Assembly: GCA_941918925.1 (NCBI GenBank)
Contig: OW799233.1
Span: 139,316,223 to 139,380,222, forward strand
Length of the DNA: 64,000 nt
DNA from: Phyto melanocephala
Lineage: Eukaryota; Arthropoda; Insecta; Diptera; Rhinophoridae
Direction of reading: 5' to 3'
Shown here: positions 46,381 through 57,599 of the stretch, piece after piece
Numbering within the stretch: the stretch's first letter is position 1
Layout of the letters: each line of letters starts with the position of its first letter
The notes under the pieces: generated by a model
Told to the model about the DNA's origin: nothing
The model's input: the letters and a program-made list of their open reading frames with translations, nothing else
Databases searched by the model: none
Made by a program: the position numbers and the translations under genes

Positions 46381-46681
46381 ACCCAGCAAAAAAATCTATG
46401 AAAAACAAGTGAATTTGCAGGGATTCAACTGGTGACGAAGTGATTAAATTTAAGTGAAAAAACTAATTATTTTAACATTAGCGTGTCATTGGAGATCACG
46501 TGTTTACATGAATATTTTAATGAACTACATTCTACATTCTTGCATTAATTTTTAAGCACATCTTTTATAATAAATTGCTTCGCATTTAGGGAGTCATTTA
46601 GAATTATTGCTTTTACACAATTAAGTTAAAAGTATTTAAAATGTGATTCGCTTTGCACTACTTCCAATTTTTTTGCTGGGT
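46381..46681. mobile_element. 301-bp MITE with ACCCAGCAAAAAAAT ends
   Basis: The perfect 15-bp inverted termini ACCCAGCAAAAAAAT and ATTTTTTTGCTGGGT include a TA at each outer edge, compatible with TA target duplication. No coding sequence is present. A truncated relative sits at 50874-51080. TA duplication would suit a Tc1/mariner-type origin, but the ends alone do not prove it. Confidence 0.75.
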
Positions 46682-47099
46682 ATTATTATACTATAGAAAT
46701 TATTATAATTATGTACGTTTCATCACCGTAAATGATATTTAACAACAAAATTAAAAGCAAAAACATCAACAACAATGAGTATAAAATGACAATAGTAGCC
46801 ATAACAGAAAGTTAAACATTCATAAAATAAAACACTAATGCAACCTATAACTAAAAAAATTATAAGAAATCATAAAGTGTTGTTAATATGAATAAGGGTG
46901 GAATGCATTTTAGTAAAAAAAAATATAATAATAAAAATAATAAATTAATTAATTTTAATTTTTCTTAACAAAAAATTTACCTAAATTTAATATATTTATA
47001 TATGTATAAAATGTGAAATTAAATAAATGTGAATGTTGTTATGTTTGGATGTTTTGCTATTTGTTACTCAATCACAATATTTTTATTTTTGTTTTTAAT

Positions 47100-47160
47100 A
47101 TTAAGTCTACCTTTTATCCCGATAACTACGCGGACGGAGTCGCGGGCACAAGCTAGTACA
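47100..47160 (-). repeat. Repeat C, 5' end fragment
   Basis: The reverse complement reads ACTAGCTTGTGCCCGCGACT and CCGCGTAGTTATCGGGAT, the best-preserved repeat C 5' end in the window. It faces the plus-strand copy at 47254. Confidence 0.6.
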
Positions 47161-47253
47161 TATATAATTTTGAAAAAGGTTTAAACAATTTTTAGAAGTA
47201 AAACTATTGATGTTGTATTTCTACATAATTTTTTTATTGGTAAATATTCAATA

Positions 47254-47512
47254 CTAGCTTGTGTCCGCCACTTTGTCTGCGATAACAGGTAGACTTAGTA
47301 TTAACCTAGGTTCTTATTTATATGTTTCTCAAATTGAATTAAATTCCACTTAGTCATTTTTGCGTGACTTAGTACTAGATTCGCTTAGAAAATATAAATT
47401 ATATCACATACATTTAGTTTCATTCAGTCGTTTTTACGTGATTGAGTAAAAAATATCCAAACATCCACACATACAAATTTCACATTTACTAATTTTCTAT
47501 ATTAGTTTATAG
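47254..47512 (+). repeat. Repeat C copy
   Basis: It starts ACTAGCTTGTGTCCGCCACT, shares AGTATTAACCTAGGTT and CAGTCGTTTTTACGTGATTG, and ends near CTATATTAGT. Confidence 0.6.
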
Positions 47513-48089
47513 ATTATTTATTATATAACATATATGTGACCTTCTCCGAGAAACGGGTCCTAGGATGTGAAAATAAAAATTGAAGAAAAACGCATTTAAA
47601 CTTACATAACGCATCAACACACCCTTAATTGGGATTTGTGATTTGGTATGGTTAGTTATGATTGGGTGCCGACTTTGCAGACGTCATGCCTATGTGGTGA
47701 CGTATTTTTTTGCTTTCAGTGTTACAATACCTTTGCTATTGTTGCTGCTCTGTTTCTCTATGATCTCGATACTTTATTCTTAAGCCGCAAACAGTAACCG
47801 TCTCAACAACGTTTTTATGGGGTAAATAAAATTTTATCATAAATCTAACTCATTTCATCTTATTCTACACCCTTTATTTTCTTATTGTCATATTAGTAGA
47901 ATAGAATTAAATGCGAATAATTCAGAAGAAATTCTTTTATATATGACGTTGCATGATTTATTTTGGGCACTCGAAACCTTTGAATAACCGACTAAAAAAA
48001 ATTCGTATGTTTTCGCGAATTCGCCTAAATATTGTGATAAAAATTAGCCTTTGTGTTAATTTTCGTTTTTGTGTATCTGTGTGCAAATT

Positions 48090-48168
48090 CAATTTAATTT
48101 TATTTTTGCATGATTGAATAACAAACATCCAAACATACAAAGATTCACATTTATTATAGTAGTAGGAT
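48090..48168 (+). repeat. Repeat C, 3' end fragment
   Basis: TTTTGCATGATTGAATAACA and AACATCCAAACATACAAAG run to ATTATAGTAGTAGGAT, the conserved 3' part of repeat C. Confidence 0.55.
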
Positions 48169-48169
48169 A

Positions 48170-49160
48170 TTAAGCAGAGAATTAAGGAATAAAATATTTC
48201 AAAAATACTTAGTTTTCTGTAAAAAATTATAAACTAAAAATCGACTTTTCTTAAGCCTAAGTAATTACTTAATGCAAACAATAATAATTTGTCAAAGAAT
48301 TAATGAGAAATTAAATATATGAAAAATAAATAGTTTGTATAAATAAATAAAAAAATACTAAAGAACGGGTTTTCGATTCTGCAAAAACTCCTTTAAATGA
48401 ATACTCTTTAGTGTGTTTGTATACCTTACCTTCACACAAATGACTTTGCCTGTGAATTCGGGCGTTCACTCAGACTTGTTTGAGTACAAGTACTTTTTAG
48501 TTGCTTTATTTTTGTCTTTATACATATAACAGAAAAATACAAATTTTAAATGGTGTGTTGTATGCGGTTTTAGTTGTTGTATACACAAGATAACCAAGCA
48601 AATAATTTCTGTGCCCAAAGACACTTAAGCAAAACAAATTTATTTTATAATTTAATGTAGCTCGTAATTAAGAAATTTAAATTTTTTAGAAAAAACCGCT
48701 TATCTTTATATGTACTATTTTTTATCAAGCTCGATATGCCCGTATTATAAATTAGAATTATTTTTAAACATTAAACTCTTTATTATATTAAATTTATCTA
48801 AATTATTTTATTACATCTTGTCCTGTACCGTTTTGTATCTGATATTTTTTAGTTTCAAGAAATTAGACTTTTTATTTATTTAGTCATAACTACGGTTTAT
48901 TAAATGGCTAAATGGATAATGTTGATTAATTATTCATTTGCATCCCTAATGCTTTATAAAAATATCCTAAATAAAGCAAGTTCTATACAAAATTTTATAA
49001 ATTTTTTCAATTAATAAGCACGCAACAAATTTCTATCTACAGATTTCTTCTTAACTTCTATATTGTAAAAAGTAAACTGTCGCATTTAAGAAAATTTTTA
49101 GATCAAAATTCTGTAATGATATAAATCAGTTTCACCGAATATGTAGCCGAACGGTAAAAA
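48170..49160. other. AT-rich non-coding DNA
   Basis: No features are recognised. Confidence 0.45.
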
Positions 49161-49369
49161 ACACAGAAGAAATAAAAAATAATAGAGATTTAATAACTGG
49201 TATTCAAAATTATGTGTGACTGAATGCGTTAGTATATATAAACACATGGCTACGGTAGCTACTATCGCTGTGACTCCTATTACCTCTCAGTAGTACTTTA
49301 TTTTTTGTTCCAGTTACTACTGCATATTGTATTGTAATTAAAATACAAGCCAGCAACGGCAAATGTGAC

Positions 49370-49745
49370 ATTAACACAAAAAAAATAAACTTCTGTGAAG
49401 AATAAATCTACAACAACAATTGTACCACAACTAACAATAAAATGTTAAAATAATTGCAGGAGACAACTACAACAACATTAAACATTAAACCAAAACAATG
49501 CAGTACACAAAAACAAAACAACAACAGCATAAAAACAAAATAAACATAATAAAATGAAAGAGAAATTATAAGAATTAAAATGAATGAAAAGCGAAATATC
49601 AACAACATTAGCAGCAACACCAGCTTAAGTGTGTAAGAACAGAAAAAAAAAAAAAAAACAATGCAACAGTCATAGAAAAAACGACAACTGGAATAACCAC
49701 AGCAGCAGCAAAAGCAAGAGCAACATAATTGCATGCAATTTAGCA
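49370..49745 (+). other. CAA/CAG-rich leader-like stretch
   Basis: The plus strand is dense in CAACAA, AACAGCAGCAGC and related words without a long plus-strand frame, the composition of many fly 5' untranslated exons. A TATATAAA lies at about 49232-49240. No donor site is convincing, so an exon call would be speculative. The 112-codon minus-strand frame here is the mirror image of this composition. Confidence 0.25.
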
Positions 49746-49759
49746 TGAAGCATTTTTGT

Positions 49760-50690
49760 ATATAGTTTTAGAATAAAAGAAAACGAATCAGTCGAAATGA
49801 CGTATTGTTAAGACCAAGAGCTAGGAAAGTGCTAGCATGACACATCACATCATAATGTCTACTATTTTAGAGTTTTTATGCAAATATAACGGGTTTCTTC
49901 TTCCAAATTTAATAAATGACTACTTGTGTATGTGAGCTGTGAATAGGCACAAATAGAAAACTTAACAGGGTTATGGTAGAGGTAGAAATATTAAAAATTT
50001 TGTTTTAAGTAATAAAAACATTTTTTAGTATTAATTAATTAAGATGTGGTTTTCACTAAATTTTTTATATGTAAAAAAAGTTTCTTGTATTTATATCTAT
50101 TTAACGTTTTTAAGATTTTATATTAAGAAATTAAATTTTTTTGTATGTGATAAGAAAAAAATAACCCAAAAATCAAGATCTATTCCGAGATCATCTGAGT
50201 GAAATTCGAAATATATAAGCCTTGGGTAAAAGACGACTTAATCGATGCGTGGGCTACGATGATAGTTGCAAAGATTATGATGACATTAGTAATGGATATT
50301 AGTGATATTGATATTAGCAATACAGAAAATGAATTCAAAAAAATCTAAACTGAAGAAAGGATAAAACTAACAGATATGGGAATATGGTAAGAGAATCGGA
50401 ATATTTTAGTCAAAATGCTTTAAATAGCACGAAGCCGCACCTACTGTATAGAAGGGAAGGAATAGCGAAATATTGAATAATAAATAAATCAACAAATATT
50501 TATAAAGACCTCGAGCTTGAAAAATCAATTAAAAATTTTATTTAATTTAATATTTTTTTAATATGTACTGCTTACTAAAAGCTTCATAGTAACAATGTAA
50601 AAAACTATATCCATTAGAAGAAAACTAACTGCTTTTCATTTATTTATTTATTTTTTGGAAAATAACTACATATAATATTCTTATTTATAA
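49760..50690. other. AT-rich non-coding DNA with hammerhead-like relic
   Basis: At 50440-50505, AGGAATAGCGAAATATTGAA resembles the motif in the foldback at 33310-33330, in degraded form. Nothing else is recognised. Confidence 0.4.
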
Positions 50691-50693
50691 CCG

Positions 50694-50815
50694 AGCTGAG
50701 TAACGAAGACTATTCGCTCATTGTAGTGAAATAAACCAGAGTCTCTGGCGGAAATCGAACCCGCAACCCCCAGACTGACAAAGTAGTACACTACTTACTA
50801 GTCCACCGAGACACC
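50694..50815 (-). mobile_element. tRNA-derived SINE, copy 3 (tail type 3)
   Basis: On the minus strand the head GGTGTCTCGGTGGACTAGT and the B box region GGGTTCGATTTCCGCCAG match the other SINE heads. The tail (CACTACAATGAGCGAATAG ... CAGCTCGGTTAT) is unlike either other copy, and the CT-rich spacer is absent. Target duplications are not clear. The head again does not close an acceptor stem, so it is not a tRNA gene. Confidence 0.75.
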
Positions 50816-50873
50816 TTCAGTTTGTCTTATAAATAAATTCTAATTTGAAATAATTTTTATCGAGTGTTGGCTG

Positions 50874-51080
50874 CCAGCAAAAAAATCTATGACAAAAAAA
50901 TGTGATTTTGCAGGGGTTTAACTGGTAACAAAGTGATTTAATTTAGGTGAAAACACAAATGATTTTGAAATAAGCGTTTTATTAGAAATCTTGTATTTAC
51001 ATTTAGAATTACTGCTTTTACGCATTTAATTTAGAAGTCTTTGAAATATAATTCACTTTGCACTACTTTGAATCATACTA
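50874..51080 (+). mobile_element. CCAGCAAAAAAAT MITE, 3'-truncated copy
   Basis: CCAGCAAAAAAATCTATGA and the following 200 bases track the MITE at 46381-46681 (GTGATTTAATTTA, TTTGCACTACTT), but the right terminus is missing. Confidence 0.6.
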
Positions 51081-51263
51081 GCATGTGTCTTCAGAAACAT
51101 ACATAAAAATTTGAAAAAAAAAATCTTTAAATAATAAAAATCAAGTAAATTTAAAGAAAAACTTTTATTAAACACACGATTTGCATACAGATTTTTTAAC
51201 ACCATTTTCACTACAAACTTTATTATAACATTTTTGAAGGCATTAACTTACTATACGATTTTT

Positions 51264-53009
51264 TTATACCCGCCACCAAAAAAATGGTGGGGGTATATTC
51301 ATTTTGTCATTCCGTTTGTAACACATCGAAATATCCATTTTAGACCCCATAAAGTATATATATTCTGAATCAGGGTTTGATTTTATGACGATCTAGCTAT
51401 GTCCGTCCGTCTGTCCGTCTGTTGAAAGCACGATAGAGGTCGCACCAAAAAAGCTAGGGGAATCAAATTTTACCAGAATCTTTCTTATAGACAAGGTTTG
51501 TTTGGTATTGAAAATGGGCTAAATCGGAATATTAGGAAGAGAGTTATAGATAAAAATGTACGAAAATTTATACCGCACAGTGTATATTTCAAATTTAAAA
51601 CGTAATAAAACTGACAAAACAATATGTACGATTCTGAAATTTTGCAAACATGGCTTTTGGGTCAAAGTCTTCGTTATAACGGAAAATAGATGTACCACGC
51701 ACACTTTTTTCTTTAAATTTTTATAAAAATGTATTAGTCATATATATTAGCATTTATTTATCTTACACTGCGCCATTTATTGTACTGTAGCTATATATAA
51801 GATAAAGATGATAAGATAGATGACTCCACTAGCAACTACTAGATGACATGCTAACAAATTATGCTTATGTTCTCCTGAAGTTATGCTCTATTAAAAATGG
51901 GAATTTAGGAAAATTTTGACCTAAGTAAATAAAAATTATCTCTAAACATTATAAACAATTTATTTTCATGTACTAATGTCTAACAAATTTTAAATTTATA
52001 CAAAACTTATTTCGTTTGAAAATCTTTTAAAAGCAAAATGTTATAGAAGTTTAAAAATCAAAATCTTACTAATAAATTTCCCGTTTTAGAAAAATGCAGA
52101 GAATGTATATTTTAAATCACCCTGTGGCCCTTAAAATTTAACCTTAAATTCACTTTTTTCCTCTTAAATTCATGTAAATTCTCTACGAATAAAGATTTTG
52201 GAATACTAAAGGACTATATTGAAATATCTAAGTTATGTTTATTAGCAGAAACTTTATTGACACGCGTATTTTAACGGCCACTTTCATTGAAAGACTAAAT
52301 TTACGAAAACATTTTACTAGCATACCGAAGTTATAATGGGTGGTTTAATTTTAAGGGACTATGTTGATTTTGAATAAAATTATTATCATTTATTTTTATA
52401 ATGATAATATTTGTATGCTTCAATTATATATGGAACAAAATATCAGCCAAATGGCCCCCCAACCTAAGCGGCTCACCACGATCCGATAGTCCAAATTTTC
52501 AATGACACTGTTGATGCAATGTTTCCCATTCAACGAACTAAGATGGCATTCACAGATGTTTTCACATTTCATACAGACCTGCTTTGCAGACATTTAAATA
52601 TTTTTTACAATTCTCACGATTGTGGACGAATTCGAACGATTATGTTGACCAAAAGAATCACGAAGTGCACAAAATGCATTTTGATTTCAACGCCCATTTT
52701 TATAAAAATCTTTTATATTTAAAAGCGTCTCTCGATTGCGAATCTTTCTACGGTTCAAATTAAGTTAGTCTGAAATTGAGAAATGTCAAATGAAATGCAA
52801 GAAAAAACTTGAAGTTTAGGTGTGGTTCACCTTCAACATGAGCCCTTAAAATTTAACCACCCTCTACAAAGAAAGTGATACATATTTTATTATAAAGAGA
52901 TTATTCTATAGCGATTAACAAAATAATAAATATTGTGCTTTAAATGTACACAAAATTGGTGGTGGGTATGAAAGATTCGGCACAGCCGAATATAGTGCTC
53001 TTACTTGTT
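51264..53009 (-). repeat. Family A composite repeat, inverted copy
   Basis: It opens TTTTTATACCCGCCACC and carries ATATATTCTGAATCAGG and GTCCGTCCGTCTGTCCGTC blocks, one satellite unit (about 52100-52337) and the nested mariner derivative. It ends GGCACAGCCGAATATAGTGC and TCTTACTTGTT. It is the reverse of 23934-26368 with fewer satellite units. Confidence 0.8.
52338..52862 (-). mobile_element. Internally deleted mariner derivative, inverted copy
   Basis: The ends are GGGTGGTTTAATTTTAAGGG and CCCTTAAAATTTAACCACCC. On the minus strand, mariner-like FGQHNRSNSSTI is followed after a deletion by GGHLADILFHI and a stop. This is the same insert as 24079-24682, with a better-kept C terminus and no G-tract expansion. 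Confidence 0.72.
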
Positions 53010-55550
53010 AAGAATGTCACATATAGCAACTTTTCAATTAATTTGTTGAACATTTGGTGAAGCTTTTCCGTAAACAACTTCCAATATACGCTGAAGTATA
53101 AGTAGGCCGTTAACTAGAAAAAAGATATTGTCGTTGCTCTAATAGATTCAGTTATGTGATTTTTAATTAGTTTTCAGGAGAGCCCAAAAATCATTTTATA
53201 TTGTTACTTTACAGTATAAAACTTAAGCATACCGACTATTGTTTATTTTTAAACAAATGAAGATATACTTAAACCGTTTGGTGGATAGAACAATAGCGCA
53301 ATAATTTTTTTTCTTTTCAAAATTGTCACATAACCGATTACGTCAAAGCAACGACGATATGTAAAATAAATGTCAAGAAGCTTGGTTGCGATATACCGAA
53401 TATTTTTGTTACTGCATTTAATTAAAAATAAAAGTGTGTCTCACAGACACATAATCATAAGATTATAGCTAATGTTTATTACAATGCAATTAGTTATGCA
53501 GAGAGGTTAATTATATACCACAGACTTATTGCATTATTTGTCAATTTTTCTTAATGCAATTTCTTATTTTTTCTGGAATGTTTTATATTTTCAATAATAT
53601 TTCCCAATCATAGAATGAATGTTGCTTTAAGCTCACTCACCTAAGCTATGTTTTTCCTAATGTTAGCCATCCACATTTGATATATTGTATGACAAGGATC
53701 ACAGGCCAGAACTACATAAGGATTGAATAATTACTTTTAATTGATTTACTGACATATATGCATTTCTCATAAATGTTACTAAGATGCATTTATTTCACGA
53801 TAATGATATAACGATTATCGGAATATTTAATAAATCAATTGTAGCTAATAACCAAGATATAGAGGTGAAAATATGCAATTTTCTAATGGCGAAATTTTAG
53901 TCGAAAAATACACGTATATAATGCAATTAAATCTATTAAATAAACTGTTAATCTGTATTGAAATAAGGCCGTTGGCCTTCAGGTCTTTTAAAAATTGAAT
54001 TCAAAATATTTAAAATATAACACTTTAGTTAGTACTTATGCGATGCAGGAAAATATAAACATAAACACTGATATAGTCTCCGTACATTTTTTTAGTCACT
54101 CTCTTCACAATCATTGTAAGATAAGTAGTACTCCATTAAAATTGTGTGCGAAATTCTTGAAATCAATTTAAAAATGAAAATGTATTAATCTCTTATTTAA
54201 CGCTAATTTATTTGCTGTCAAACAATTTTTTTTTGTTGCTTAATAATTATAATTCAATTTTTAAACTTTAAATCTTTTAAAAACATTGAGTTTCCATGAA
54301 TATAATGTTTTATTATAATAAAGTTGGATAGAATAACGCCCACTCTAAGTAAGTATTGGTTATAAGCTTAATCTATTTTACTGAATCGGTTAGCACTTTC
54401 AATACGATGCCATTTCGTTGGTATTCTAAACATATTTAATTTACGTTTTGAAACCAAAAACAAATTTAAACTAACCCTTATTTGAGCGACAAAAAAGCGT
54501 CTGCTAATGCGCTGAAAGGACAAAAGTGCTATTATTCCAATAGTAGGAACTTTTAACATATGCACGTAAATACGTGTGAAACAGATAAAAGACTTATTAA
54601 TGTTATATTAATGATTGCAAGCCAATGTTCAGTGAATTTCGATTGATCGTGCAAAGTGTATAAGCTGCAACGAGAATCTGCACTAATATTATATTCAATT
54701 GTTTTTATTATACATTAAATTTTAGTTTTTTTCTGTTTTTGTTTCTTCTTTAATTTTTATTTTATGTAGGGTTTTATTTTTTACGCAGATCTGCTAAAAA
54801 CTATACAAAAAATATACATAAGATTGTCATGTTCCCATACAAAACACGTTAATGTATCAGTTAATGGTGTTAAAAATAATTGTGTCTTTAACGCAAATAA
54901 GAAACAAAATTAACCGTACTGATGCAAAAGTATTAAATATTTTGGAGATAGTAGTTTTCAAGAGGTATCAAACATGCATATTATCAATTTGAATGAAAAA
55001 ATGTTGGGTATAAATGTGAAAGGTGCGCTCATACGGATTAGGGAAAATTAACAAAACTGATTTAATAAAAAATTAAAAAATATATGTTTTTATACTGCAA
55101 GCATCAAATAAAAGTAAACAAAACATATTCTTTGAAAAAAATATTTACCATGTTTAGATAAACCAAGGCATATCCATAAGGTATATGCAACGCGGCAACG
55201 AACACAACAATTAAAAAACACATGCATTTTATTATTGTATATATACCGGCATATGTCACACAATTTTTTTTATTTTATTTAAATTAAATAATTTGTAAAA
55301 AAAAAATTTGAGAATGACTTTTAAATTTGTATTTTTCATGTTTTTGTATTTCTTACAATCTTTTAAACGAACTGAAACTGCTTTTATAATAAAAATAAAA
55401 AAATCAAGTTCGACATATACAGACAGACTTTTAAAAAAAGTTCGCAATGCTTATAAATTATACATAAAAAAAACAGTCAGCTGATTGGATACATGTAACT
55501 TATGGATATGTCCTGACATAAGCAATGATCTATAAAAAGCAATATATAAT
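53010..55550. other. AT-rich non-coding DNA
   Basis: No genes, RNA genes or transposon ends are recognised. Confidence 0.5.
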
Positions 55551-55556
55551 TCATTC

Positions 55557-55558
<2 letters not shown>

Positions 55559-55596
<38 letters not shown>

Positions 55597-55622
55597 TAAA
55601 AATAATAATAATAATAATAAAA
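55559..55622 (+). repeat. (ATA)n microsatellite
   Basis: About 21 ATA/AAT triplets are broken in the middle by two AAAAAT units. Confidence 0.95.
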
Positions 55623-55629
55623 CAAAGTT

Positions 55630-56900
55630 TTTTGGTAAAATCAGGTGGAATTTTACTTCATTTATCCTGCAGCAGCCTTTAGAACATCTTTGAAAGAAAA
55701 GTTCCTTTCTCTCAAATTGTTGGTCTTCATATTCTTACAGAAGCTCAATAGAAGTAAGTGGTTGGTGGTCAAGTTTATTACGGGTACAAAGAGCTACCAC
55801 TCCTTCACAATTTTGGATGTATATATATTTTGGCTTATTATCCTTTTTAAATATCCAGATTTCTGATAAGCACAATTTCTTTATGCTAGAGACAACATTA
55901 TGTCTCAGAATACTAAGATTATCTTCCTTTTTCATTCTCGAATGCAGCCAATTATTCATTCTCGAATGCCGCCAATTATCTTGAGACCATTATGGAGCCT
56001 CTACCATATTTTAAGGTATTAAACAGGTACTTATCGTTTGATGCTTCATTCACACTTCGTCATATCTTTGAAAGTTTTTTGACATCAAATATGATCAAAT
56101 ATCTCATATTTTATATTTTATTTTCGCACAATGTAAAATAATATATTTCATTTAATAAATTTATTATTTTTTAGTATTTTTAACGACTAACTACTACTAC
56201 TTCTTATTAGTTATCCAACGTTATTTATTATAAATAAATGTTATGCACAAATTTAAATTTATAAGTATATGGTGCTTACTTTCAATTGGCGCTCACAGTG
56301 TATAGCTATATGGAAGAGTATTTACAAACTGCTCTATAAAAATTATAGCTTTTAAGATTAGTATTTATCTTTTTTTAAAAAGGTGTGTTTCTTATTTTTC
56401 TGTTTTTCATATTAATTTAATTTTTTTTAAGTGTTTAGCTACCAAACAAACATGTTGTAACATGTTACAGTTATCAGAATAAGAAATTTTATAAATTTTG
56501 TAAGCTTGCATAACGGAAAGAAATGATAACAATATTTCGAATAGAAAACAGTGTTTATTAATTGCATAAAAATATAATAAAAATGATGACTTCTAGAAGC
56601 ACTCTTGGGGCCACAATCATAAAGTAAACGATTTAGGAATTATTTTTTGGTTATGAAAATTTTTGATGGATAAGTAATTCATATTTTTAGTTAATTTAAA
56701 TATATTTTTATTATGGAAAATATTTGCTAAAACACAAAATACTTTTTTTTCGTAAATTAAAAAAAGAAAAAAATATAACTGTGTATTAATCTCATGTCTG
56801 GGACAATTTTGGTACAACTATAGAAGTATAGTGTAACAAATATTTTAAAGGATTTTATTAATTACAGTAAAATAATGTTGCATGTTTTATACGCCAATTT
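55630..56900. other. AT-rich non-coding DNA
   Basis: A short direct duplication ATTCTCGAATGC(A/C)GCCAATTAT occurs at 55933-55975. Nothing else is recognised. Confidence 0.5.
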
Positions 56901-56906
56901 TTATAT

Positions 56907-57420
56907 ACTAGCTAGCCCGCTACGCTTTCCTATACCCATTAGAAAATTTCTATCGTTTTATAATTATTCTTTCGTAATTATTTTATATGTATGTGTATGT
57001 GTAATTTTAATTTTAATAATTTAAAGCGATTTTTTTATGGAGTTTATTGATTAATTGATTTATTGATGATTATTAGTAGAAAGTATTTCGTGGGGGGAAA
57101 ACACTCCCTCTGCTATGATCGTAACCAATTTTGGCTCTAATAAGGAAATTGTCGTCAAATTCTTCGTACAAAGTTTCAGCCAAATTTCGTTTATAGTTAC
57201 CTATATATGACATAAAATGAATTTTTTTTGTATGGGGGATACCACTCCCCTGGCTCCGATCCTAACCTTTTTTTTTTGAATAAGCTTATTTTTAACAAAG
57301 TAATGCGTATAAAGTTTAAAAGAAATAACTGCTATAGTTCTGAAAATATGTTATAAAGGGTTGCTGTTTGGTTAAAAATTTCAATCTAACTAAAACTAAA
57401 AATTAGTTACCGAATTCAAA
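56907..57420 (+). repeat. Repeat C-like element with a different body
   Basis: It starts ACTAGCTAGCCCGCTACGC. The body contains two diverged phrases, GTGGGGGGAAAACACTCCCTC and TATGGGGGATACCACTCCCC, each followed by TGATCGTAACC- or CGATCCTAACC-like text, so a unit of about 140 bp is repeated. No coding sequence is present. Its relation to the other repeat C copies rests only on the first 20 bases. Confidence 0.45.
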
Positions 57421-57482
57421 TAACTAAAGTCCCGTGAGTAAAATAGATGATATTTACAACCAACATGTAACCACCGATCAGA

Positions 57483-57530
57483 GAGTGCTGATGATGAAAT
57501 CGTAGCTGGTTTCGAAAATGCATTCCACTC
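57483..57530 (+). ncRNA. Hammerhead ribozyme-like sequence with palindromic stem III
   Basis: All parts of a hammerhead are in order. Stem I is GAGTG (57483-57487) pairing perfectly with CACTC (57526-57530). Core CTGATGA is at 57488-57494 and stem II is GAAATC/GGTTTC (57496-57501 with 57508-57513) around GTAGCT. GAAA is at 57514-57517, the self-complementary ATGCAT at 57518-57523, and UC lies at 57524-57525 with predicted cleavage after 57525. The short palindromic stem III suggests action as a dimer, as known for Penelope-like elements and retrozymes. No reverse transcriptase lies nearby. A single unstacked U between core and stem II is a deviation. Confidence 0.75.
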
Positions 57531-57599
57531 GGCTAGTGTCGGTAAAAATATAATTTTTCAGAATTATTCTTTCATTTATCACAATTAAAAAAAAAAAAT

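Noticed and set aside
49408..49746. 112-codon cysteine/leucine-rich frame on the minus strand
   Set aside because: It is the antisense image of a CAA/CAG-rich stretch. Composition alone explains the frame and no motif is present.
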